From the NCBI GenBank assembly GCA_947440895.1, contig CANETO010000053.1, forward strand, positions 1 to 8,933: DNA of 8,933 nucleotides, in the 5' to 3' direction. Both the position numbers and the translations under genes were made by a program. The notes under the pieces are model-generated. The model was given only the letters and a program-made list of their open reading frames with translations. It had not been told where the DNA came from and did not search any database. Position 1 is the stretch's first letter, and the number at the start of each line of letters is the position of its first letter. Positions 1 to 6,493 of this stretch are shown here, in pieces. Origin of the DNA: Planctomycetaceae bacterium (GTDB lineage Bacteria; Planctomycetota; Planctomycetia; Pirellulales; UBA1268).

Positions 1-468
1 AGCGAGGTTGCCGACCCATTGGCCCGTCTGCGCCCACTGGCGATTCCGCTCGTCATCCGACGGCAAATCGGTCGCAGTGATCTGGACGCCGCGGGCCGCA
101 AACAGCGCCGGCAGTTTTTCTGCTCCCACTGCGAAGCCGAGGCCACGGCGGCCCGGCTGCAGCATGCCACGCTCGTCGAGCGTCTCGCAGATGTAGGCCA
201 GTTCCCAGAGCTTGCGGTGTGCCCGCCACGGCTCGCGGAGAGCCGCCGACCAATGGCGAAACCTCGGGCTGTCGAGCTGGTCGAACGTGCAGAGCGACGA
301 GGTGGTGCGGTCCGGTCGCATGCCGCCCACGTAGATCGATGGATCGGTTTTCCCGAATCGTGCGACGTCGATCCGGGCCGTCGAGGGACGGCCGGGTCGC
401 TTCGTGCGAGCCGCATGACCATTCCCCCATGCCGTGATCGATCCCAGCAATTCATCCACTCGCACCAT
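1..468 (-). CDS. SAM-dependent methyltransferase, copy B (3' part outside window)
   Basis: The gene opens at ATG 468-466 and runs off the left edge in frame; 156 codons are visible. The class I SAM-binding signature GLGFAVG lies at residues 109-115, followed by EKLPALFA and the second-strand motif ITATDLP (130-136). Residues 57-156 align without gaps to residues 53-152 of the 318-residue gene at 4301-5257, with 79 of 100 identical, so the two are paralogues. The first 56 residues are unrelated to that copy: they are rich in Arg, Gly and Pro and include KRPGRPSTAR. The C-terminal half, with the SFEH and LRPGG motifs seen in copy A, lies outside the window. An in-frame TGA (543-541) that ends the upstream glycosyltransferase fixes the limit of the frame, and ATG 468 is the first good start, with GAGG 7 nt before it. 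By context it would methylate a sugar or lipid-linked glycan, but the substrate is unknown. Confidence 0.88.
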   Translation of the reverse strand, partial: MVRVDELLGSITAWGNGHAARTKRPGRPSTARIDVARFGKTDPSIYVGGMRPDRTTSSLCTFDQLDSPRFRHWSAALREPWRAHRKLWELAYICETLDERGMLQPGRRGLGFAVGAEKLPALFAARGVQITATDLPSDDERNRQWAQTGQWVGNLA

Positions 469-475
469 GATCTTG

Positions 476-479
476 CCTC
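476..479 (-). promoter_or_regulatory. Ribosome binding site of methyltransferase copy B
   Basis: On the minus strand GAGG stands 7 nt before ATG 468. It supports that codon as the start, because the frame is also open for 24 codons upstream, back to the previous gene's stop, without another ATG. Confidence 0.6.
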
Positions 480-540
480 GTTGATTCTTGTTCCCGATGG
501 CATCGACACCGCCTGCCGCCGCCAGAGTTGCCGACCATGC

Positions 541-1893
541 TCAGGCCGCCGCCCGCTCCCCATGCCGGGCATCGACGGATGTCCCGGAAAACACGATCCG
601 CATCAACTGTTCGGTCGCCTGCTGCCAGGTTGGGGACGCAAACGATCCCTCCGGCTGTGCGGCCGGAAAGACACCGTCCCGTTCCCAGCGGACGATCTGC
701 CCGGCCAGACCGGCCACGTCGCTCGGGGCGAAATAGACACACCACGGCCCGCCCACCTCGCGATGCGCCGGAATGTCGGATGCGAACACCCGCATGCCGT
801 GCGACAGGCTCTCCACGATCGGGAGTCCATAGCCCTCAGCCCGCGACGGAAAGATCAACGCCCGAGCATGGCCGTAGGCATGGAGCAGTTCTGTATCGGT
901 GAGGTCGCCAAAGTGCATCAGATGGGTGCCATACCGCGGGTGACTGTGCAACCGGCGGACGAGTTCGTCCCCCTTCCATCCCACGAAGCCAGCGACGAGC
1001 AGCCGGGCCTCCGGCACCTGCCGCCACACCTCTTCAAAGACGGCCGGCAGGACCGTCTGATTTTTGCGGGGCTCGATCGTGCCGACAGTGAGATAGGGCT
1101 GCACGGGTGATGCCGCGATAAAATCGAGCAATTCGCGACGCACCGTCCCCGCCTTCGCCGGCGGCTTCACATCGGCACCAAGCCGAAACGCCTGGACGAG
1201 CGGTGCCGCCCGTTCCGGATCCCGGCCCATCTGTCGCAGTTCCGCGCGGGCCTCGACGGCGACGGCCTCGGAGATGGCCGCCACGAAATCGGCCCGCGTC
1301 AGTGTGTTCTGCATCCAGCCCCGATAGGTCGCAGGCAGTCGCTTCGGCACGAGCTCCGGGTGGGTGTGGGGAATGAAGTCGTACTGCACGACCCCGACCC
1401 GCGTGCCGGCCTCCCTGGCCCGGTCGACGACATGCCAATACCGAGTCGCCCATGACGAATCCGCCAGCAGGAGCGTGTCGTTCGGCCCAAACTCAATCGG
1501 CGCACCGGGGAGCGGAATACGAAGGAGCCGGCGCCACTGCGTGCGGATTGCCCTGACGACGGTCCGCGGCACGAGCAGTTTGTGAAGCCGGCGCAGCACG
1601 GGATGGGCGTTGCTGGCGGGGGGCCGCTTGACGACGTCGACAATATCGCCGGACGACGAGAGGCTGAGTGTGATGAAGTGATCGTCCTCGAACCGTACGG
1701 GCACGATCGTCGCGCCATGCACCGCCGCGGCCGCGACGCCGTGCCGGGCGATGCTTCGCACCACCCGCGGAATGCCGGCAAGACGAGGCGTGGCCAGCGT
1801 CTGTGTGCAGTCGATCAATACCCTCGGCGCCTGAGTCTGCTGCCCGGTGGCATGGATGACAACAGACGGCTCAGCTGCGTGGCTCGTGCTCAT
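541..1893 (-). CDS. GT4-type glycosyltransferase (group 1), 450 aa
   Basis: A retaining GT-B glycosyltransferase of the GT4 (Glycos_transf_1) type, probably acting at the cytoplasmic face of the inner membrane on a lipid-linked glycan. In the N-terminal acceptor domain, VLIDCTQTL (25-33) and RLAGIPRVV (37-45) match the usual 'TGI.R' opening, and VVQYDFIP (168-175) is the family's YD-x-IP segment. A basic amphipathic stretch at about 99-125 (RRLHKLL...RRLLRI) may touch the membrane. In the C-terminal donor domain, VGTIEPRKN (270-278) holds the Arg-Lys pair expected to contact the donor phosphates. The E-x7-E motif is at E353 and E361 (EGYGLPIVE). Length is usual for the family. Its ATG overlaps the stop of the preceding glycosyltransferase (ATGA, 1893-1890), with AAAGG 4 nt upstream, so translation is probably coupled. 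It ends in ERAAA. Donor, acceptor and linkage cannot be deduced. Confidence 0.94.
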   Translation of the reverse strand: MSTSHAAEPSVVIHATGQQTQAPRVLIDCTQTLATPRLAGIPRVVRSIARHGVAAAAVHGATIVPVRFEDDHFITLSLSSSGDIVDVVKRPPASNAHPVLRRLHKLLVPRTVVRAIRTQWRRLLRIPLPGAPIEFGPNDTLLLADSSWATRYWHVVDRAREAGTRVGVVQYDFIPHTHPELVPKRLPATYRGWMQNTLTRADFVAAISEAVAVEARAELRQMGRDPERAAPLVQAFRLGADVKPPAKAGTVRRELLDFIAASPVQPYLTVGTIEPRKNQTVLPAVFEEVWRQVPEARLLVAGFVGWKGDELVRRLHSHPRYGTHLMHFGDLTDTELLHAYGHARALIFPSRAEGYGLPIVESLSHGMRVFASDIPAHREVGGPWCVYFAPSDVAGLAGQIVRWERDGVFPAAQPEGSFASPTWQQATEQLMRIVFSGTSVDARHGERAAA

Positions 1894-1902
1894 GCTGCCT
1901 TT
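1890..1902 (-). promoter_or_regulatory. ATGA stop-start overlap with RBS between two glycosyltransferases
   Basis: The stop TGA (1892-1890) of the upstream gene and the start ATG (1893-1891) of the downstream gene share the four bases ATGA. AAAGG at 1902-1898 sits 4 nt before the ATG. This arrangement is typical of translational coupling and implies roughly matched amounts of the two enzymes. Confidence 0.75.
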
Positions 1903-3440
1903 AAGTTCCTAACGCCGGGAAAAACATCCTGCCCAGGCGTCTCGTTCCCATACGACAGACGCGGCCACACGGATCGCCGGCTCTGATCGGCCGGGGCATC
2001 GATCGCCGCGAGCACCTGCGCCGCCGTCTCGTGCCAGCTGGTTGGCTGAAAATTCTGCCGGATTGTCTCCTCACGGTCATGGACCCATTCCCGGTCATCC
2101 AGGACCCGCTCCACGAGGGCGACGAGACCGTGGACGTCGTAGGGATCGAAGAATTCGGGCAGGTCGCTGCTGATCTCCGGGATGCTCGTAGCGTTCGATG
2201 CCAGACACATTCGACCGTGCCCCAGACTCTCCGCCACGGGCAATCCCCAGCCTTCATATTTGGAGGGATAGATCGTGGATTCACAGCTTTTGTAGTACCA
2301 CTCCAGTTCACAGTCCTCGATGCCGTGCAGCACGTGGATATGCCGGTTCACGGTGCGATCCTGACGGATCTCCCTGAGCAGGTCGGCAACGTAGAGATGA
2401 GGCGTACCGATGCAGACAAGATCGGGGCACGCATCCCCCCGCCGGGCCGCGAGCTGCGTCCAGGCGTCATAGAGCAGCCGGTGATTCTTGCGGACGTCGA
2501 GCGTGGAAACGCAGACGAAAAACGGCCGCGTCGGCGCGAATCTCGGCAGGGGCGAGGGCGTTGCATCACCTGAGGACTCGCCCATCACATCCCCCAGGCG
2601 TACCACGGTGATCGGGGGCACGTCGAACCGACATTCCGCGCAGTAGCGTTCGATCTCCTGCCGTGAGAATTCCGAGATCGTCAGGACACAGTCCGATTCA
2701 CGCAGCACGCTGCGGACCCACGCCGTGATGGCCTTCGTGTGGGCCGGTTCGAGCCATTGCGGCTTGATGGTCGGGATGAGGTCATAGATCATCCGTACCA
2801 CCTTCACACCCTGGCTCCGGACGCTGGCGACCGCCTCGGTGTGGCCGGGCATCACCCAGGTGGCGCCGATCGACATGAGCACATCGCCCGGTGCTGCGAA
2901 CGCCGCCACGTCCTTGCCCGCCAAGGCTGGCATTCCATGCTGGCCCGCTCCACGCATGTGCGACGGTGGCGACGGTTGCTGTCCCGGGCGAGCCGCCCGC
3001 CGCAGCCGCCGCTTGGCCCAGTGCCCGATGCTTTTCCGCAGCTGACGCGCGGCCGTCTTGAACTGCCGGAAGGCGTTTCGCAGTTCCTCGGTTTCGCCTG
3101 CCCCGCCGAAGAAAAAACCTTTCTTGAATAGCTTCAGTTTGCGGCGACCAGGCCGGGGCGTGGCTCTCGCTTGTGGCGTCGATCCAGCGACAGCCGACTC
3201 GGCAGCCGACGTGCCCGACTCAGCAGGAGCGAATCCACGGAGATGGCACCGCACGGTCGTGGGCAATTCAGACTCGCGCATCACGGAAAATCTGCCGGCT
3301 TTCGCGTCGTAGCGCACCAATCCCACCGGACCATTCTGTTCAACGAGGCCGTTGAGAATGCCGACGGTGGTCCGCTGAATGCCGGTGAGGTGCGGAAGCT
3401 TCCACCCCACGAGGTCGGAGACGTCGTACCAGATCTTCAC
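1890..3440 (-). CDS. GT4-type glycosyltransferase with long basic insert, 516 aa
   Basis: A GT-B fold, GT4-type glycosyltransferase. Residue numbers are from GTG 3440. The N-terminus MKIWYDVSDL and HLTGIQRT (17-24) is the usual opening of this subgroup. MIYDLIP (217-223) is the acceptor-domain YDLIP signature and VLTISEFS (252-259) follows. VSTLDVRKNHR (311-321) carries the donor-phosphate Arg-Lys. The E-x7-E pair is E396 and E404 (EGWGLPVAE). Between the first domain strands and PGDVLMSIGATW lies an insert of about 100 residues (near 70-175). It is rich in Ala, Pro, Arg and Lys, with KLKLFKKGFFFGG and a basic helix-like run, which makes this protein longer than its neighbours. A TTG at 3482 would add 14 residues. 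GTG 3440 is preferred because AAAGGG lies 6 nt upstream and the family alignment begins there. The gene follows the FkbM gene by 56 nt and overlaps the next by 4 nt. It ends in NLKAA. Specificity is unknown. Confidence 0.93.
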   Translation of the reverse strand: MKIWYDVSDLVGWKLPHLTGIQRTTVGILNGLVEQNGPVGLVRYDAKAGRFSVMRESELPTTVRCHLRGFAPAESGTSAAESAVAGSTPQARATPRPGRRKLKLFKKGFFFGGAGETEELRNAFRQFKTAARQLRKSIGHWAKRRLRRAARPGQQPSPPSHMRGAGQHGMPALAGKDVAAFAAPGDVLMSIGATWVMPGHTEAVASVRSQGVKVVRMIYDLIPTIKPQWLEPAHTKAITAWVRSVLRESDCVLTISEFSRQEIERYCAECRFDVPPITVVRLGDVMGESSGDATPSPLPRFAPTRPFFVCVSTLDVRKNHRLLYDAWTQLAARRGDACPDLVCIGTPHLYVADLLREIRQDRTVNRHIHVLHGIEDCELEWYYKSCESTIYPSKYEGWGLPVAESLGHGRMCLASNATSIPEISSDLPEFFDPYDVHGLVALVERVLDDREWVHDREETIRQNFQPTSWHETAAQVLAAIDAPADQSRRSVWPRLSYGNETPGQDVFPGVRNLKAA

Positions 3441-3446
3441 GGGAAT

Positions 3447-3452
3447 CCCTTT
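3447..3452 (-). promoter_or_regulatory. Ribosome binding site deciding a GTG start
   Basis: On the minus strand AAAGGG stands 6 nt before GTG 3440. It favours this GTG over the longer TTG reading at 3482, which would place this site inside the coding sequence. Confidence 0.65.
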
Positions 3453-3496
3453 CTGAGTCGAAAGACTGAACTGGCTTATCAAGAGTGTGCGTCTGC

Positions 3497-4228
3497 TTAG
3501 GCCGCGGCCGTGGTGGCCAGGTAATGGCCCTTCACGAGCTTGAATCCGTCGGTGATGTTGGCCGGATACGACAGAGGAGCACGGAGGGAAGGCTCCTCGC
3601 GGCGGTAGTAGTAGCGGTTTAAGCCGTCGAACAGGCCAAATTCATAGCCATGCTCAAAGAGCAGCCCCTCCCATTCGAACCAGGTCGGTTCGTAGGAGTA
3701 GACGTCACAGCCGGGCAGCTTTGCCTTGATCGCCTCCAGCAGGATTACCCGCGGCCGAAACGCCCGCCACTCGCCACCGAGCAGCACGTCCCGCTCGGCC
3801 CCCTCGACATCGATTTTGAGAAACTGCACGTCCTGGCCATCCAACTGGCTGGTGACGTCGGCGAGGGTGATCATGCGGACGGAATAGGTCTTTTTCGCAA
3901 GGCCAAAGCCCGCCAGACTCTTGGCATCCATCGTGTCGCGATACGTCGAGAGGCCCGAGTCGCCCCATTCGCTGAACTCGACCGACCCACGCTCCGTGCC
4001 GAGCACGACGTTCAGATTCCAGTCGCGGGGCCGCTGTTCCTCGAACTTCTCGTGAAAACGCACGACGGGCTCCACATTCACACCCGACCAGCCCTTGTCG
4101 TAGAAGTGCTTCGTGACCGAGTCGACCACGGGGTCGTAGCCGCCGACGTCGATGTAGCGGCCGTTCGTGATGTTGTGAAACACACGGTTGAGGACGACGT
4201 CCTCGAAGTTCTGGGCGTACGAGATCAT
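3497..4228 (-). CDS. FkbM family methyltransferase, 243 aa
   Basis: A SAM-dependent methyltransferase of the FkbM (Methyltransf_21) family. Members are often found in polysaccharide loci, where O-methylation of sugars is the usual proposal. The N-terminus SYAQNFEDVVLNR (3-15) is the family's hallmark opening. YIDVGGYDP (25-33) is the SAM-binding loop. VEP at 52-54 is the acidic second-strand end. FLKIDVEGAERDVL (136-149) is the family's K-I-D-V-E-G segment, with D140 and E142. LFDGLNRYYY (189-198) near the C-terminus is also typical. Length matches the usual 220-280 residues. The start ATG 4228 has GGAG 11 nt upstream, a slightly long spacing. It lies 72 nt after methyltransferase copy A and 56 nt before the next glycosyltransferase. 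It ends in TTAAA. Family assignment is firm; the methyl acceptor is not known. Confidence 0.95.
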   Translation of the reverse strand: MISYAQNFEDVVLNRVFHNITNGRYIDVGGYDPVVDSVTKHFYDKGWSGVNVEPVVRFHEKFEEQRPRDWNLNVVLGTERGSVEFSEWGDSGLSTYRDTMDAKSLAGFGLAKKTYSVRMITLADVTSQLDGQDVQFLKIDVEGAERDVLLGGEWRAFRPRVILLEAIKAKLPGCDVYSYEPTWFEWEGLLFEHGYEFGLFDGLNRYYYRREEPSLRAPLSYPANITDGFKLVKGHYLATTAAA

Positions 4229-4300
4229 CGCGATGGCTGCTCCGGGGTCAGGGGCACAGGTTTGAAGGAAATGGTGGTGGCTGACGGATGCTTGGTCGGA

Positions 4301-5257
4301 TTAGGCCGCCTTGCGGATGATCAGGGCGATCGACGTCGACGCGTGGCCGGCGAGATTGAGCCGTAGGTGCTTGATGCGGGCGGGCGGGTCGGTGGCCCAC
4401 TGGCAGTAGGGCGGCACATCGATCACCCGGTCGAGTGGATCGCTGCCGGGATCGAGGTCGATCGGCTCGACATGGTGACCCTTGGCAACCAGTCTCTGGC
4501 AGACCGACTCGATGTCCTTCAACCGGTAGATCACGCAGGGCCCATCGGCGAGCGTGGTGTCGTTGCTCGAGAGATTGAATTCGGTGGTGTGAACGGCAAC
4601 GCCCCCAGGCCTGAGGCAGTCCATCTGCCGCTCGAGAAACCGCAGGCCGAGGTCGAGATTGCCGCAGTGCTCGAACGAGCAGGTCGACCACGTAAAGTCA
4701 TACCCGCCGAGGTCGGCGGGTATGTGGTTCATATCAACGGGCCGATACGCGACGAGGTCGCGAAACGCGGCCTCCGGACAGAGGCCAGCTTCGTTCAGGG
4801 CTTCGAGGTTACCGACCCACTGGCCTGTTTGAGCCCATGGTTTGTTGCGCTCGTCGTCGCTCGGCAGGTCGGTGGCTGTGATCCGACACCCGCGCGACGC
4901 GAATAACGCAGGTAGCTTTTCAGCCCCCACAGCAAACCCGAGACCCGTGCGACCCGGCTGCAGCATCCCGCGCTCGTCGAGCGCCTGGCATATGAACGCC
5001 AGTTCCCAGAGCTTTCGGTGGGCCCGCCACGGCTCCCGAAGCTGCTCCGCCCAGTCACGAAACGGAGCCGAGTCGAGCGTCGCATGCCTGCACAATTGCG
5101 ACACAAGCCCCGTTCCCTCAGTCGACGATGGCTGCCTTGCCCCATGCAGTTGCGGTTGCGTGCGGGCAAACGACTGCGGTTGGATCACCGGCGGCTCAAC
5201 TGCCTGGGGCTGCTTGGGCCTCCACGCGTTGCGAAGTTTCCTGAGAAGTGATGCCAT
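4301..5257 (-). CDS. SAM-dependent methyltransferase, copy A, 318 aa
   Basis: A class I SAM-dependent methyltransferase of a type found beside glycosyltransferases in surface-polysaccharide loci. Residues 1-52 form a basic, Gln/Pro-rich, low-complexity leader without a signal peptide. The conserved region begins near S53, with LREPWRAHRKLWELAF (73-88). The SAM loop is GLGFAVG (105-111) and the second-strand end ATDLP (128-132). VDMNHIP (174-180), YDFTWSTCSFEH (186-197) and LRPGG (215-219) follow, the last being the usual motif before strand 5. HTTEFNLSSND (223-233) is a strong family-like signature. The gene is complete and its N-terminal half is duplicated at 1-468. The start ATG 5257 has only a weak site (GGA 9 nt upstream). 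It lies 36 nt after gmd, consistent with one operon. It ends in IIRKAA. A sugar O-methyltransferase or chain-capping role is inferred from context; the acceptor is unknown. Confidence 0.88.
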   Translation of the reverse strand: MASLLRKLRNAWRPKQPQAVEPPVIQPQSFARTQPQLHGARQPSSTEGTGLVSQLCRHATLDSAPFRDWAEQLREPWRAHRKLWELAFICQALDERGMLQPGRTGLGFAVGAEKLPALFASRGCRITATDLPSDDERNKPWAQTGQWVGNLEALNEAGLCPEAAFRDLVAYRPVDMNHIPADLGGYDFTWSTCSFEHCGNLDLGLRFLERQMDCLRPGGVAVHTTEFNLSSNDTTLADGPCVIYRLKDIESVCQRLVAKGHHVEPIDLDPGSDPLDRVIDVPPYCQWATDPPARIKHLRLNLAGHASTSIALIIRKAA

Positions 5258-5293
5258 TGGGTCGGTTCCGATTCCTTGTTTCGAAAACCTGTG

Positions 5294-6325
5294 TCAGGCG
5301 GCCCGCCGCACGCGGGTCTCCCGCTCGGCGAGTGCCTTTTCCTGCGACGCAAGTTCCAGGTCGCACTCGACCATCATGTCGACGAGTTGCTCGAAGCTGG
5401 TCTGCGGATTCCAGCCCAGCTTGGTGCGGGCCTTCGTGCTGTCGCCCAGGAGCAGGTCGACCTCGGCGGGGCGGTAGTACCGCGGATCGACCTCCACGAA
5501 ATCCTGATAGTCGAGGCCCAGTCGCGAGAAGGTCTTCTCGCAGAATTCACGAACGGAATAGAGCTCGTTCATGGCCACGACGTAATCGTCGGGCTTGTCC
5601 TGCTGCAGCATCCGCCACATCCCCTCGACATAGTCGCCGGCGAAGCCCCAGTCCCGCTGGGCGTCGAGGTTGCCAAGGTAGAGCTTGTCCTGCAGCCCCA
5701 GCTTGATCCGCGTGGCCGCCCGGGTGATCTTGCGGGTCACGAAGGTCTCGCCGCGGCGCGGGCTCTCGTGGTTGAAGAGGATGCCGCAGGAGGCGTGGAG
5801 ACCATAGCTCTCCCGGTAGTTGACGGTGATCCAGTGGCCGTAGAGCTTGGCCACGCCATAGGGGCTCCGCGGATAGAACGGCGTCGACTCCTTCTGCGGC
5901 GTCTCCACGACCTTGCCGTACATCTCGGAGCTTGAGGCCTGGTAGAAGCGGATCTGTTCGCCCGTGTCGTCCTGCACGTCGCGGATCGCCTCGAGAAGCC
6001 GAAGCGTGCCGACGGCGGTGACGTCGGCGGTGTAGGCCGGCTGGTCGAAGCTGACGCGGACGTGGCTCTGGGCGGCGAGGTTATAAACCTCCTGCGGGCG
6101 GATCTCCCGGATCAGCCGGACCAAACCGTTGCCGTCCGACAGGTCGCCGTAGTGCAGATGCAGTTGCGGCTTCTCGCCGAAGATCAGGTGCTCGATCCGC
6201 TGGGTGCCGAAGGTGCTCGAGCGACGACGCAGGCCGTGCACCTCGTAGCCCTTCGAGAGCAGCAGCTCCGCGAGGTAGGAACCGTCTTGACCCGTGACAC
6301 CCGTGACCAAGGCACGCCGCTGCAT
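5294..6325 (-). CDS. gmd: GDP-mannose 4,6-dehydratase
   Basis: A cytoplasmic NADP-dependent short-chain dehydrogenase-like enzyme that converts GDP-D-mannose to GDP-4-keto-6-deoxy-D-mannose, the branch point to GDP-L-fucose, GDP-D-rhamnose and GDP-perosamine. TGVTGQDGSYLAELLL (8-23) is the glycine-rich cofactor loop in its Gmd-specific form. RRRSSTFGTQRI (33-44) is the NADP-contacting Arg/Ser stretch. YNLAAQSHV (81-89) follows. SSSEMYG (131-137) supplies the catalytic Ser and Glu, and Y156-x3-K160 (YGVAK) the catalytic pair. NHESPRRGETFVTRK (185-199) and NLDAQRDWGFAGDY (219-232) are near-invariant Gmd segments. At 343 residues it is complete, slightly shorter than the approximately 370-residue enterobacterial enzyme. 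GGGAG lies 8 nt before ATG 6325. It ends in RVRRAA. No reductase, epimerase or aminotransferase that would finish the nucleotide sugar is in the window. Confidence 0.97.
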   Translation of the reverse strand: MQRRALVTGVTGQDGSYLAELLLSKGYEVHGLRRRSSTFGTQRIEHLIFGEKPQLHLHYGDLSDGNGLVRLIREIRPQEVYNLAAQSHVRVSFDQPAYTADVTAVGTLRLLEAIRDVQDDTGEQIRFYQASSSEMYGKVVETPQKESTPFYPRSPYGVAKLYGHWITVNYRESYGLHASCGILFNHESPRRGETFVTRKITRAATRIKLGLQDKLYLGNLDAQRDWGFAGDYVEGMWRMLQQDKPDDYVVAMNELYSVREFCEKTFSRLGLDYQDFVEVDPRYYRPAEVDLLLGDSTKARTKLGWNPQTSFEQLVDMMVECDLELASQEKALAERETRVRRAA

Positions 6326-6493
6326 CGATGACTCTCCCGTATGGTGGGGCTTCGTGGCCCGACAGTCCGCACCTCAAGTGGTGAACAAACCCGCCGGGCC
6401 ATTCCTGAGGGGGGGGACCGTAGCAGGAGGTTCGGGCGGAAGAAATGGCAGTTTTGGGATGGGTTTCCCTCGACGGCCAGATGGCATTCCCGG
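6326..6493 (-). other. 168-nt intergenic spacer upstream of gmd
   Basis: This is the longest gap in the gene run. I see no coding frame that continues either neighbour, no strong hairpin followed by a T run, and no convincing -35/-10 pair on the minus strand. It contains a run of eight G on the plus strand at 6409-6416 (C8 in the transcript sense) and a small CACC/GGTG inverted repeat at about 6370-6383. Its size makes it the likeliest place for a processing site or an internal promoter serving gmd and the genes after it, but no motif proves this. Confidence 0.5.
6334..6338 (-). promoter_or_regulatory. Ribosome binding site of gmd
   Basis: On the minus strand GGGAG is 8 nt before ATG 6325. 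It is the strongest-looking Shine-Dalgarno match in the window and fits separate, efficient initiation of gmd after a long spacer. Confidence 0.65.

Noticed and set aside
469..540. The 72-nt gap before copy B equals in length the 72-nt gap after copy A (4229-4300), suggesting a repeated spacer.
   Set aside because: The two spacers show no sequence similarity when compared by eye, so the equal length is coincidence.
19..1110. Plus-strand open frame of 363 codons.
   Set aside because: It lies opposite methyltransferase copy B and the GT4 gene, both of which have clear family motifs on the minus strand. The plus-strand translation is Arg/Pro-rich with no motif, as expected for an antisense frame in GC-rich DNA.
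3441..3482. Longer start (TTG 3482) for the 516-residue glycosyltransferase.
   Set aside because: It adds 14 residues with no family similarity and no upstream Shine-Dalgarno sequence, whereas GTG 3440 has AAAGGG at a good distance.
3650..4366. Plus-strand open frame of 238 codons across the FkbM gene.
   Set aside because: The minus strand encodes a textbook FkbM protein here. The plus frame only mirrors its codon bias.
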